This document shows positions 1-11,678 of a DNA stretch of 64,000 nucleotides, one piece after another. The notes below the pieces were generated by a model. It saw nothing but the letters and a program-made list of their open reading frames with translations. It was not told where the DNA came from and searched no databases. The translations under genes were made by a program, and so were the position numbers. The stretch lies in assembly GCA_951799445.1 (NCBI GenBank), contig OX637292.1, positions 8,497,296-8,561,295 of the forward strand, written 5' to 3'. Source of the DNA: Pseudisothecium myosuroides. Taxonomy: Eukaryota > Streptophyta > Bryopsida > Hypnales > Lembophyllaceae. Position 1 is the stretch's first letter. Every line of letters begins with the position of its first letter.

Positions 1-212
1 GGATAAATTTTGGAAGCTATTTGTCGGAGATTACTTCAACTAATGATTTAGATTCTCAAGAAGTCTAATATTCCACAAAATTTTGTAGGCTCATTGGCAT
101 CCCTATTGAAAACTAAGGTTTATTTAGAAAATTAATGCATATGAATTACATATTTGTAGCTTTCAATGGGTTAAATATGCTACCAAGAACATTGTTAATC
201 ATGTTTTAGATT

Positions 213-932
213 TATAGTGGGGTGAATGCAAGAAACACCTGCAGTATTTTGCGTAACATCTTGCATGCTGATTTGTTTTTTGGCCATAATTTCTGCGTTT
301 TGGATCCACATGACTCAAGATTTATAAGTAAGGTACTCATGATCATTGTACACTTTGAATAATTTTTTTCTTGTCTAAAACTAGCCCCCAATTTTAAGTC
401 ACACTTGCCAATTTGGAGGTTTGTAGTAATATTTAGTATCCAAAAAAACGAATTTTGAGCTGAAATTTTGAGGGGATGGTCTTCTAGTAGACTTATAGCT
501 ACTGTCCAAAGGAATTCTAAAATTAATTAATTGTATGTGGTGTGGAAGTCCACAAAGTGCGCTTCTTTCTGCTTGCATTTTGTAACATATAAAATATTAT
601 TTTGCATTTTTTTTGGGTGAATGACCATCTCCATAGAGTTTACATATGACCAATTTTCATTTTATGTATTTATTTATTTTTTCCTATTTTTAACTAATTA
701 AAACATCAAAGTATTCATCTTAAGGTTTAACACTTCTCTACTTCTCTTGCTTAGATAATTTTTCTATGCATATCCTTTGGTGGTTACCTTCATCTTAAAG
801 GTGGATACATTAGCCATATTTTTATTTTTTATTATTTTTATTTTTTCATTTTAAAGTACTCTAGGAAAAGAAAGCATGAGTATTTTAAAATGCAACAAAA
901 CCGGCAAGTGTTTCTTGCATTCATCCACTATA
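213..932. mobile_element. MITE-like element with about 32-bp terminal inverted repeats
   Basis: The left end (TATAGTGGGGTGAATGCAAG) and the reverse complement of the right end (TATAGTGGATGAATGCAAG) match over about 32 bases with three or four differences, enclosing about 720 bp of AT-rich DNA without a convincing reading frame. No clear target duplication is visible. Related ends occur on other copies near 1046, 9324 and 10610-10665, so this is probably a small dispersed non-autonomous family around the resistance gene. The superfamily is unknown. Confidence 0.5.
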
Positions 933-1045
933 GGTAATAGGTTGTACAACACACAACTTAGAAGAGATGAAGTAGTGCATCAAAAATAGCAACTTTGATC
1001 CATGTGATGATATATATGATATTAATAATGTTGTTCGATGACTCT

Positions 1046-1502
1046 TGAGAGAATATAATTGTGTGTAAATGCAAAAATCACTTGTACTCTTTTTGTCACA
1101 CATTGTGTGTTGATTTCTTTTTTGGTCATGACTTTTGTGTTATGGCTCCAAATGACTCATGATTCATAGAAAAGGTATTTGTGACTATTGTACATTTTAT
1201 TTTTATTTTATTTTTTTTCAAAAATATTTTGTCCAAAAATAGCCCCTAATTGAAGGGAAGGTCACATTTGGCAATTTTGGAGGGATTTAGTACTATTTTA
1301 GCCAAAGAAACAATTTTGAAGATGCAAATTGGAGGAGATGGTTTTCTAGTAGACTAGCAACTACTGATCAAAGGAATTTTAAAAATAATCAATTCTATGT
1401 TGTATGGAAGTTCATAAAGTGAGCTTCTTTCCGCTTGCATTTGAAACATATAAAATGTTATTTTGGTGGTTCTTTTGGTGAATGACCATCTCTATAGAAT
1501 TG
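1046..1502. repeat. Diverged second copy of the 213-655 sequence
   Basis: This segment aligns along its length with 213-655. Shared blocks include the region around 'actagtagact' (near 480 and 1345), the 'aaaggaatt' block and 'gaatgaccatct' at the right side (about 632 and 1480). The similarity is clear but much eroded by substitutions and short indels. It probably represents an older, truncated member of the same family as the element at 213-932. Confidence 0.5.
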
Positions 1503-2855
1503 TTACAAATGTTTTTCTTACTATTCCTATATGCAAAGTGTCACAATCAAGGCGTCCAATACAAAATAGTAAAATAATATTTAAATTTGAAATTTTTATT
1601 GATTCTAAAATGATTGCCAAATCACTTTTTCCAATTTTAATTAATTATTCAACACAAAATGTTGAACTTGATAGCTTGGAATGATATTTAATCCAATAAC
1701 GCCACCGGAGTCATTTCGTGGCTTTTGGATGACAATATTGTGGTCTACACAAAGATTGGAAGCATTTTGTCATCCACTTTTTGGTTGTTGACCTTTCATG
1801 GTGGGTTGTGAAGAGTCTTCAATTGAGTTTGTAGTCTTGCTAGTGTTTGTGTTCAAGTAAATGAGAAGTTAATAAAAAAATATGGATCACAAAATTGCTA
1901 TTTTAGTGTATTTTAGGAAGTTGTTGCTCCTTGCTCTAAATCTAAAATTTCTCTACAAAAATGATATTTGAGCTCAACTAACAAAATGAAGGTGATCTAT
2001 TCTAGTTTTGACTCCAATTTGAATTTTGAAAAATTTCTAATATTGAATATTTTAGTGCAATTTGAACTTTGGATGCATTTTCAATGTCTATTATTTTCTA
2101 ATTATAGAATGATACGGAAATTGATTTTGCACCATGATGTTTGTCTTCATAATATACACGCATGGTGAAATTTTCTGATTTTTTGAAATATTTTTTTATT
2201 TGATATGATTTTTCTTCACTTTTTCTTCAAAAATTCTCAAAAAAATCAATTTTTCACAAAACATCTAAAAAATTGATCAAGTATAGAAGACATGTAGTTC
2301 CGTCTTTGAAAAATAAGTACAAAATTTTTCATTCATATCTAGTTGCAAAATGGTAGAAAACTGAGAAATAGGTAGTGAGGCTTGAAAATCAATGGTTATG
2401 GGTCCATCCTTTAAGGGTTAATCTTTCGACAATCGGCAATTGTTGGAACTTAAATGTTCTTGGAAGGCAACTCTTTTTTGTTTGTACAATTGTAAATTGT
2501 GGATGTGGTCAATAACTTCACTTGCAAATAATTGATAATGTGTATCATGGATACTTGCCACGTTGAAGATTATTAACTTATTCTTTGGACATATGAATGT
2601 CTCTTATATCTTCATTGTCTTTAGTGTAAATATGTGAGGTATTGGTTGATTAATGATCTTATTGTTTAGTATTCAACTTCTTCCACCAACTTGCTTGAAC
2701 TAGATGGATCAATCACAATCATTTGTAAATTTCTTCAACTATAATTGTAGTTTAAAAGTATCTATGAGATGTGGATATTTTAATGGTGATTAATTTGTTA
2801 TGTACAGAGATATTTGACCCTCTCTTTGGATAAACTTGGGATATAAGACATCAAT
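1503..2855. other. AT-rich upstream region of the kinase-NLR gene
   Basis: I see no gene here. Short open frames have no recognisable domain. The region presumably holds the promoter and 5' UTR of the gene starting at 2856, but I cannot point to one convincing TATA box because AT-rich runs are everywhere. Confidence 0.4.
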
Positions 2856-5800
2856 ATGGATCTTTTCAAAAAATTGAAGATTGTAGAAGCTTTGAAGAAT
2901 TGTGAAGAAAAAGCTTGTTCAAATCAAGTATTCAATGCTAATCAATGCAAGAATTTGGTACATCATTTGAGCAATTTTGTACAAAGATTTCAAGAGATAT
3001 TTGAGTTGGATTCAAGAGCCCTTGAACCCTTATTGAATGATGTTTGCAAAGTCACTTCAAAAGTTGAAATGTTGGTGGAAAGTTGTTCTCGAACATGGCC
3101 TCTGGCGCCTCTACTTCAAATGCAAAACAAAGAAGCATTTAGAGAAGTGCTTCTGGAAATGGCAGCTTGCTTGGAGGGGTTATTTGACATTGCATCAAAC
3201 ATTGATTCATGTTTGAAAGGGATGGAGAATATTGTGGATTTTGAGTCATGTATCACTACTTTTCTTCCATGTGATTTAGTAGAAGTTGAAGAAGATCAAG
3301 CTGAATTATGCAAAATATTAGAAAACAAATTGCATAATTTACAACCTGGATCATATGATTATGAATTAGCAAAGTATGTGCTACAATGGAGGGAGCATAA
3401 CTTGAAGGTAGAAGGTGGAGAAAGTGATCTAATTCAATTCCTTCCGAATGTTCCATTACCAGAGTTTGGACATTTTCCAACATGTCTTGCAAAGGATGTA
3501 CTTTTGACAAAGTGGTTGGGCATTGAGAATGTCACAAAGAAAATAGACTTGGATGGTTGTGATGAGTCTGATGTTATTAAATTGGAGAAGGAAGTGCAGA
3601 TTATGGCACAATTGGATCATCCAAACATCATCAAGTTATTCTTTTGTGGCTATTTTAAGGACTCTTTTGGGAAAAATCACCTTCGATTTGGAATGGAAAA
3701 AGGTGAAATGAGTCTTCAAAGAATGCTATTTGAGGATCCAAATCGGAAGATTACATTCCATGCCAAGTTGGATATAATGCTACAAATTGCTAGCGGAGTG
3801 TTATACCTTCATGACATGAAAGTTGCACATCGTGACTTGAAGCCAGGCAATGTTGTGGTGAATAAAATGCAATGTCCAAAGTTGGAAGAAGATGGTTATG
3901 TGTGTGCCAAATTAATTGATTTTGGTATTTCCAAGAATGAGTTGAAGGACAATATTCTTGATATGCCAAGTGGTATTCGTGGGACTCCTTTATATATTGC
4001 TCCCGAAGCATTAAAGGCCAATATGAAGTTTGATCCTTTCAAAACTGATGTGTATAGTTTTGGATTAATTTGTTGTGATATATTACTCCAAAAACAATTT
4101 GAAGATTTTGGAGCAAGTCCTTCTGAAATTGTAAAAAGGCAAAAATTGGCTTTAACGGGCATTTCATTTAGTCAAGAATTACAATCATTAATTGAAGATT
4201 GTTTGTCTATGGACCCAAATGGAAGACCTTCATTTGCGAAGATATACACAAGTTTGATGGAGATAAAGAAGAAAGACTTTAAGACTCGGTGTACTAGCAA
4301 GACATTGATGAGAGAAGATCAACCATTTTCACATTTCAATCTATTTATGCACCTTTCATCTCCTATCATAACGATTGGACAATGGTGGTTGTACATATGG
4401 AGATTGATCGTGTATTATTTATGGGCATTCATCATTGATTATATATGGAGATTGTTTGGTCGCAATAGGAATGATAAATGTATTGAGGTAAGCACCAATT
4501 TGAAGAGTGTTAATTTTGAACTTGATAACATATTCTAAATCATGAATTAGAGTGGAAACTAGAAGGATTTTTTATTTTTTATTAAATTTTATTTTTTAAT
4601 TGGATTCATTAAATTTTGTTGATTGTAGTAATTTTCAATTTGCTAATTGTGATCATTATAATGTGCACAGGATATCATTGATTCACCAATACTTCTAAAA
4701 TGTCGTGGTCTTGATTTGAAAATGAAGACTTTAGAAACTTTTCTTCGGAATAAATCTATGGTTGGTGTTGTTGGAGTGAGTGGTATTGGAAAAACAACAT
4801 TGGTGAAGGCTTTGAAGGATCGCTTGAATAAGGTATTGCCATTCAATGATTCATCCAAGTGGACTACAATCATGTGTGATCTTAAGAGTGATGTTTTGAC
4901 GGAAATGAATAAGATCTTGAAGGAATTGGGACAAAAACAAGAAGCAAAAGACCTCATTGAGGGTAAACTCATATTGACATCAATGCTCCAACAGAAAAAA
5001 GTTCTCTTCATCTTAGATGATGTCACTGAAGAACATCAATTGGATATGTTTGTGGAAGCAGAAATGTTTAGTATGGAGGGTAGCAAACTAATTGTTATCA
5101 GCCGGGATTGGAAGATACTGAAAGGCATGATCAAAGAAGATAACAAATTTGAAGTTCCAATGCTCAACTATGACCAATCTTTAGAAATATTCTCCAAGCA
5201 TGCCTTCAAGAATAAAACTTCAATGATACCACATATGAACCAACTCATCAAGAAGATTGTTGAAGCTTGTGGTGGCCATCCATTAAGCTTAGAAGTTATG
5301 GGCTCTTGTTTAAATGGACAAATGCGCCTTCGTGTGTGGGAGCGAGCTTTACAAAGATTGAAAAGAGGAGAGTATGATGCCCCCGAGGATGTGGGGAGAA
5401 GATTGGAGATTAGTTTTGATATGCTTGGAGATGTGGAGCAAGAAGTGTTTTTGGACATATCATGCTTCTTTTGTAAAGATGTTTGGTTTGAAGAAATTCG
5501 AGAAGATACCATAATTGACTATTTGGATGACAATACCAAAACCATACTTGCAAGTTTGGGAGACAATTCACTTATCAAAATCGATGCTAATGGATTTGTA
5601 AGCATGCATGATTCAATACGCGACATGGGGCGCAGAATCTCGAGAACAAGATTTGGAGTTAGAAGAAAGTGGAACCAAACTTTTAGGTCATTAGAAACAT
5701 CAAAAAAAGAGGTATGTTATGGAGTTTAGAATTGATTATAAATGTTTTGTATATGGAGTACTTCGAGACTTAGAATTCAATTCTTAGTCTCAAAGTGCAT

Positions 5801-8606
5801 GTTTGTTGAGAAAATTTTGGTTTTCATGACGATCAACTTTGTTCATCTCCATCAACTTTTAACAATTTGGCAATGAAACTATGTGATTCAGGAATTTCAA
5901 AATGCTCGAGGCATTTGCATTACAGGGTCGAATAAAGAGAACGGTTTGAATCCCATTGATAAGGTTGATCTCCCCAATTTGTTGCTTCTAAATATTGAAG
6001 CACTCAATGACTTGAGCATTGTTGCAAAATTGATTAAAAAAACCCATCAACTTAAACTCCTTCGAATTCTACACAAAACAAACGATATTGATGATGGGGA
6101 TATCTTTTCCAACAACACCAACCAACTCACAATCCTATTGCAGCTACAAGAACTTCGACAACTCAGGGTACTAGAATTACAAAACTTTCAATTCATTAAG
6201 ACTTTTCCAAGCACGACAGTTGAACACATGCCCTTGAAGACATTACGCTTACAAAAATGTCATAACCTTACAGATATATCACATGGATTTCAAAATATAA
6301 CATCATTGACATCATTATACATCCAACGATGTACACAATTGACATCGGTTCAAGCAACATTCAAAAATCTCACGGCTTTGGAGGTCCTAGACTTTGAAGG
6401 ATGTGAATCCCTTGAGTATATGCCCCTTGGTTTGGAAAAGTTGGTAACTTTGAAGAAAATGAACTTCAAAGATTGCAAGCACTTAAAGATTAAGAATTCA
6501 AAACTTGAATCATTGACATCTCTTACTACATTGAATTTCAAGGGATGTGAACAATTAGAAGAGATTCCGCCAGCCATAGCCAGCATGACAAGTTTGCAAC
6601 GGCTTGTCTTTGAAGGTTGCAAGAAGTTGAGGGCGGGGCAAGCATCATTTGAAAATCTCAAGGCTTTAAAGTTTCTAGACTTTGAAGGATGTGAGGCGTT
6701 GGAGAACATGCCCTATGGATTAGGGAAGTTGGCATCACTAGAGAAGCTCTATTTGACTGATTGCAAGGAATTGAAGATGGAGAATTCAGAACTTGAATCA
6801 TTGACATCTCTTACTACATTGAATTTCAAGGGATGTGAACAATTAGAAGAGATTCCACCAGCCATAGCCAGCATGACAAGTTTGCAACGACTTGTCTTTA
6901 AAGATTGCAAGAAGTTGAGGGTGGGGCAAGCATCATTTGAAAATCTCAAGGCTTTAAAGAATCTATGCTTTGAAGGATGTGAGGTGTTGGAGAACATGCC
7001 CTACGGATTGGGAAAGTTGGCATCACTGGAAAAGCTCTGTTTGAATGCTTGCAAGGAATTGAAGATGGAGGATTCGGATCTAGGATCATTGACATCACTT
7101 ACTGCATTGGATTTCAAGGGATGTGAAAAAGTGGAACAAATTCCGCTAGCCATAGCCAACATGACATGTTTGGAGTGGCTTCGCTTTGCAAGTTGCAAGA
7201 AGTTGAGGGTTGGGCATGCATCATTTGAAAATCTCAAGGCTTTAACGACTCTAAGCTTTGAAGGATGTGAGGTATTGGAGAACATGCCCCACGGATTGGG
7301 AAAGTTGGCATCACTCGAGAAGCTTTATTTGGATGATTGCAAACAATTGAAGATTGCAAATTCGGACCTGGAATCATTGACATCACTTACCGTATTGAAT
7401 TTCAAGGGATGTGAAGAATTGGAACAAATTCCGCTAGCGATAGCTAACATGACATGTTTGGAGCAACTTGGCTTTGAAGGTTGCAAGAAGTTGAGGGTTG
7501 GGCATGCATCATTTGAAAATCTCAAGGCTTTAAGGATTCTAGTCTTTGAAGGATGTGAGGTGTTGGAGAACATGCCCCACGGATTGGGGAAGTTGGCATC
7601 ACTCGAGAAGCTTTATTTGAATGATTGTAAGCAGTTGAAGATTGAGGATTCGGACCTTGAATCATTGACATCACTTACCGTATTGCATTTCAAGGGATGT
7701 GAACGATTGAAACAAATTCCGCCATCTATAGCCAACATGACATGTTTGGAGTGGCTTGGCTTTCAAGGTTGCAAGAAGTTGAGGGTTGGGCATGCATCAT
7801 TTGAAAATCTCAAGGCTTTAAGGATTCTAGACTTTGAAGGATGTGAGGTGTTGGAGAACATGCCCCACGGATTGGGGAAGTTGGCATCACTCGAGAAGCT
7901 TTATTTGAATGATTGTAAGCAGTTGAAGATTGAGGATTCGGACCTTGAATCATTGACATCACTTACCGTATTGCATTTCAAGGGATGTGAACGATTGAAA
8001 CAAATTCCGCCATCTATAGCCAACATGACATGTTTGGAGTGGCTTGGCTTTCAAGGTTGCAAGGAGTTGAGGGTGGGACAAGCATCCTTTGAAAGTCTCA
8101 AGGCTTTAAAGATTTTAGTCTTTGAAGGATGTGAGGTGTTGGAGAACTTGCCCCACAGGTTGGGAAAGTTGGCATCACTCGAGGAGCTCTATTTGAATGA
8201 TTGCAAGCAGTTGAAGATTGAGGATTCAGACCTTGAATCATTGACATCACTTACCGTATTGAATTTCAAGGGATGTGAACGATTGAAACAAATTCCGCCA
8301 TCTATAGCCAACATGACATGTTTGGAGCAGCTTGGCTTTGCAGGCTGCAAGAATTTGAGGGTGGGGCAAGCATCATTTGAAAATCTCAAGGCTTTAAGGA
8401 TTCTAGACTTTGAAGGATGTGAGGTGTTGGAGAACATGCCCCACGGATTGGGGAAGTTGGCATCACTCGAGGAGCTCTATTTGAATGATTGCAAGCAGTT
8501 GAAGATTAAGGATTCGGACCTTGAATCATTGACATCAGTTACCACACTAAATTTCAAGGGATGTGATCATCTGATTAATGTACAACTTGCAAGGTTGCGA
8601 TCTTGA
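2856..8606 (+). CDS. Kinase-NB-ARC-LRR resistance-type receptor (HeLo/MLKL-like kinase fusion)
   Basis: Three exons, 2856-4487, 4671-5711 and 5892-8606, join in phase 0 at GAG|GTAAGC...CAG|GAT and GAG|GTATGT...CAG|GAA, giving about 1,795 residues. Residues 1-180 are helical and resemble the HeLo/MLKL-type N-terminal bundle. A protein kinase follows: HRDLKPGN near 325, DFG near 355 and APE near 383. The glycine loop is not recognisable, so ATP binding may be weak. Residues about 502-535 are strongly hydrophobic and Trp/Tyr-rich, perhaps a membrane segment. The NB-ARC has its P-loop (GVSGIGKTT) near 579, kinase-2 (LFILDDV) near 657, GGHPL near 745 and MHDSIRDMG near 856. Residues from 892 on are leucine-rich repeats. 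Kinase-NBS-LRR fusions are known as a moss-type class. The likely role is intracellular pathogen sensing, with the kinase part acting as signalling domain or decoy (inferred). Confidence 0.9.
6421..8571 (+). repeat. Seven-unit 288-bp tandem repeat encoding four 24-aa LRRs per unit
   Basis: The phrase coding for NMPxGLGKLASLE recurs near 6709, 6997, 7285, 7573, 7861, 8149 and 8437, an exact 288-bp (96-codon) period. Each unit encodes four leucine-rich repeats with a conserved Cys in 'FEGCE' and 'FKGCE'. The units near 7573-7860 and 7861-8148 are almost identical, which points to recent unequal exchange or conversion, while the first units are more divergent. Confidence 0.93.
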
Positions 8607-9145
8607 ATTTTATTTGTTTGCAATTTTAGGCTTGAAGGTTTATTGAATTTGAATGGGATATTTGCAAGTATTGAAAATCTCACAGTTATGAAGATTATTA
8701 TTTTGTGGGATTTACTTGGATTGATTGTTTTATAGAAATCTGCTTTAGTAGTAAGTAGAAGTTGAAGAGTGCACCTTGATAGCTTAAATGATTGGCAATA
8801 CATTTTGAGTTGAATTTGGTAGAATCCAATAGATTGAAGGAGACTTTGCTTGCCACTGGCAACAAATTATGTTTGCAATTGCTAGGGTTTAAGGATTTTA
8901 AGCATTTGATGATGGTATATGCAACATTTGAAATTCTTAAAGATTTTGTGATTTTTTCTTTTTTTTGTATTGGAAAGCTGACATTTTTGGTAGAAATGTA
9001 ATCCATTGATTGAAAAAGGTTGAAGATTGTGTCACTAGAGATAAATTTATTGACGTCATTCACTACATTTATATTTAATAAATGTCATGTCTTGGGTGAA
9101 CTGGGGCATGCCAGTTTTAAGCTAAATGAGGGTTTAGTGGGTCTT
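8607..9145 (+). pseudogene. Decayed LRR tail downstream of the resistance gene
   Basis: After the stop codon the DNA still resembles the LRR units. 'gcaagtattgaaaatctcac' near 8664, 'gcaacatttgaaattct' near 8920 and 'gggcatgccagttttaa' near 9105 match the coding phrases for ASFENL, and 'ttattgacgtcattcac' near 9047 matches LTSLT. Stops and frameshifts break the frame. The ancestral LRR domain was therefore longer, and the present stop is a truncation. Part of this stretch may now serve as 3' UTR. Confidence 0.65.
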
Positions 9146-10980
9146 TAAGTTTCCTAGACACTTTATCTATTTTGCAATGAATTCACCTTCAAATTGGTTC
9201 CCTTAAAAATAGAATTTGTTTGAAGGTCCATTGATATGAATCTTAAAATTAGTGATAGAGAGTGGATCACTGGATTTAGCTCCAAATTTGAGAGGTGAAG
9301 GGTGGTTGGGAGAAACACGAGCTTATAGTGGGGCAATTGCATACTATAGTACACCAATTCCCATCATGCAATAAAGGAATACCAATTGATTGAATTGTAT
9401 ATGCTACTTTAGCACCAAATACTGAATATTTCCATCAAATTTGCACTCAAATAACCACTTGTTTTTGCCTTAGCTAATGCAAGACTCTAGCTAAAATTTT
9501 TTATGATAATTCCAACTTCAAATTTTTTATTTAATGAACATTAAGAAAACAAAAAAAAGAACATATACTTTATAAAACCCTTAATCCTTCTATGCCTACA
9601 AGAGCAAAATGTGTCTTTTTCAATTTTTTAGGTACAAAATTTGAGATAGTTGGAAAACTCATTACATTCTTAATTAATTCATTGTAAGTGAGATGTTTAC
9701 ATACTTGTAGTATTCTTTAATATTCAGATGTTGTATATGTGTAATATTGGAAAATTAAATTAACAAAGAAGGTTTATGCAAGAAAAGGGTGGACAATATG
9801 TCAAGACGAGTTTTGGGGGGCTGAGGCAAAAGGGTGGAAGAAACCCTAAAAGATTAGGTGTTCAAATTTTGAAGAAGAAATGAATACAAACACATACTAA
9901 ATACACAAAGGTCTTGTTTTTTACATTCACCTAAATGTTTGTGGATTCTTGTAATTGTTCACTATATATTGTATGTATGGTATAGATTTTTAGACCTTTT
10001 CTTTCAAATACCTTGTAGTTTAAGGCTATAAATGTATTTGATCTTACAAAATAATTCTTCCAATTTAAAAAAAGATACAATACATATGACTTAAATAAAT
10101 AAGTATAAAAACCTATTAAAATCACTTTAACCAAAACTTAATGTTCTTAACTTAAATGGGAAAAAAATCTCTTGTGAATACTATACATAAGCAATGTGTA
10201 TTCAATTTTAGAAAGAACTTTTTATTTTTTATTTTTTCATTTATAAAAAATGATTAATAAACATTCATAGATCTAATTGTACAAATATGATCTAAAGTGA
10301 AAACAACCAAAATTGTCAAATAAGCAATTCAACATTGTAGCATGTGGCTCAAACTAGTACTCCAGGGTGCACAGAAAGACTCAATAGTATTGCCGGGGCT
10401 TGTAATACCTTCTATCTACTAGTGTAAATTTTTTTTAATGGCAAATTAAGTATTATTTTCCATCCATTTTTGTCATCCAATGATGAACATCACATGTTGT
10501 CAAAATAGTAAATTTGAAATCCAATTGCCCATTCAAATTTTATGTTCCATACCTTCAATAGTACTGAAGGTGACTCAATACAAGTGTACAAAAAGTACTA
10601 AAAGTCCAAAAATGCAAAACGCAACAAATAGTACAAGTGTTTCTTGCAATCACCCACAAAGTCTTTGACATGTCATCCACAAGAAATGGCAAATGTTTAT
10701 GAGTTTACCAACAAAGAATGCCTCTTGAGATCTTTTTGTATTTTATTGATTTTGTATATTGTTAGAAACAGAAATAGAAGATGATCCTTCTGTTTTTATA
10801 TTATTAGAAACAAAAATAGAGAATGTCATGTCTTTGGAAGGACATCACTAAAGTAACCATATTCTATTTGGGCATAGAATTGCATTGAACAAAATTTTGG
10901 CATGCCATGCTAGAGAGGCCAAGAGCAATTGGAGAAATGAACCCCTATGGCCACTCATTGGACCCATCTAGCATCCATAT
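9146..10980. other. AT-rich intergenic DNA
   Basis: I see no supported gene. A segment beginning near 9324 (TATAGTGGGGCAATTGCA) and one ending near 10665 (cttgcaatcaccca) resemble the two ends of the 213-932 TIR element, so an older, larger relative may lie here. The match is weak. Confidence 0.4.
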
Positions 10981-10984
10981 CTTA

Positions 10985-11135
10985 AGACAATTTGTTTGTT
11001 ATGTTGAGATCTCCCAGACTATGCGTCCCTCGGTGGTGTGTTTGGTACCGCTGGAAAGCCTCGGCAAGGAGGGATGTACAAGCTTTGTTTCCTAGCATTT
11101 GGACCTACGGTGTAAAAGTTATGGAGTTTTGAGTT
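10985..11135 (+). repeat. Single copy of the 'GGAAAGCC..GGAGGGATG' repeat core
   Basis: The core around 11047-11095 (tggtaccgctggaaagcc, then gcaaggagggatgtacaagc) matches, in opposite orientation, the five copies at 38490-39420. Conservation is confined to about 75-100 bp, with a 'ttggacctacggtg' and 'aaagttatgg' tail. It may be the conserved core of a SINE or of an old satellite; I do not recognise the family. Confidence 0.55.
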
Positions 11136-11449
11136 TTTTTTAATTAGAAAATTACTTTTACTTTTGTTTTGGTTGTGGCAACAGCACAGGACACACTAAT
11201 GCTTATGAATACAACTAGTGGTAGCATAATTGACCATTTGTTTAAAAAAATGAAATGGAAATTGGATGCTTGACCCACAGGCCGGGGCATCAACAAAGCT
11301 CCCACCAATGAAGTCGGTGTTCATTATTTGTTCCAAGGGAAAAGAAAAGTGCTAAGTCTATGCTGAGTGAGTAGTATGAGAAAGATCTATAATTGAGTGT
11401 TAGTTGTATAGAGAGAGAAATAATGACTCCAATCAATCTAATCTTCAAT
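11136..11449. other. Intergenic sequence, nothing recognised
   Basis: Mixed AT-rich sequence between the repeat core and the TTAA-flanked element. I see no open frame with recognisable content. Confidence 0.4.
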
Positions 11450-11453
11450 TTAA

Positions 11454-11674
11454 CCCTTAAACGTTGCGCTGGTGACCGTGGAAATCATCCCTTTTGGCAT
11501 CGGACGACATCATCTTCTTTGAAAAAATCAAAAGTATTCACTGGAGGTCAAACTATTGTTCATGATCTTCTATTTCCACACAAAATTTGGAGGATGAATA
11601 GTTGCACTTTTGTCCTATATAGGAGATTCTCTTGTCATTCATTGCCGCAAAACGTCCGCCTTGACGTTTAAGGG
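11454..11674. mobile_element. piggyBac-like MITE with TTAA target duplication
   Basis: A 221-bp segment begins CCCTTAAACGT and ends ACGTTTAAGGG, a perfect 11-bp terminal inverted repeat, and both sides carry the tetranucleotide TTAA (11450-11453 and 11675-11678). TTAA duplications with CCC-starting ends are typical of piggyBac elements. The inside has no transposase, so it would be non-autonomous. Because the inverted symmetry runs through TTAA into flanking bases, a different TIR element with slightly longer ends is the alternative. Confidence 0.55.
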
Positions 11675-11678
11675 TTAA

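Noticed and set aside
6350..8437. Antisense frames of about 82-119 codons repeated along the LRR region
   Set aside because: They are shadows of the 288-bp repeats on the opposite strand and share their period.
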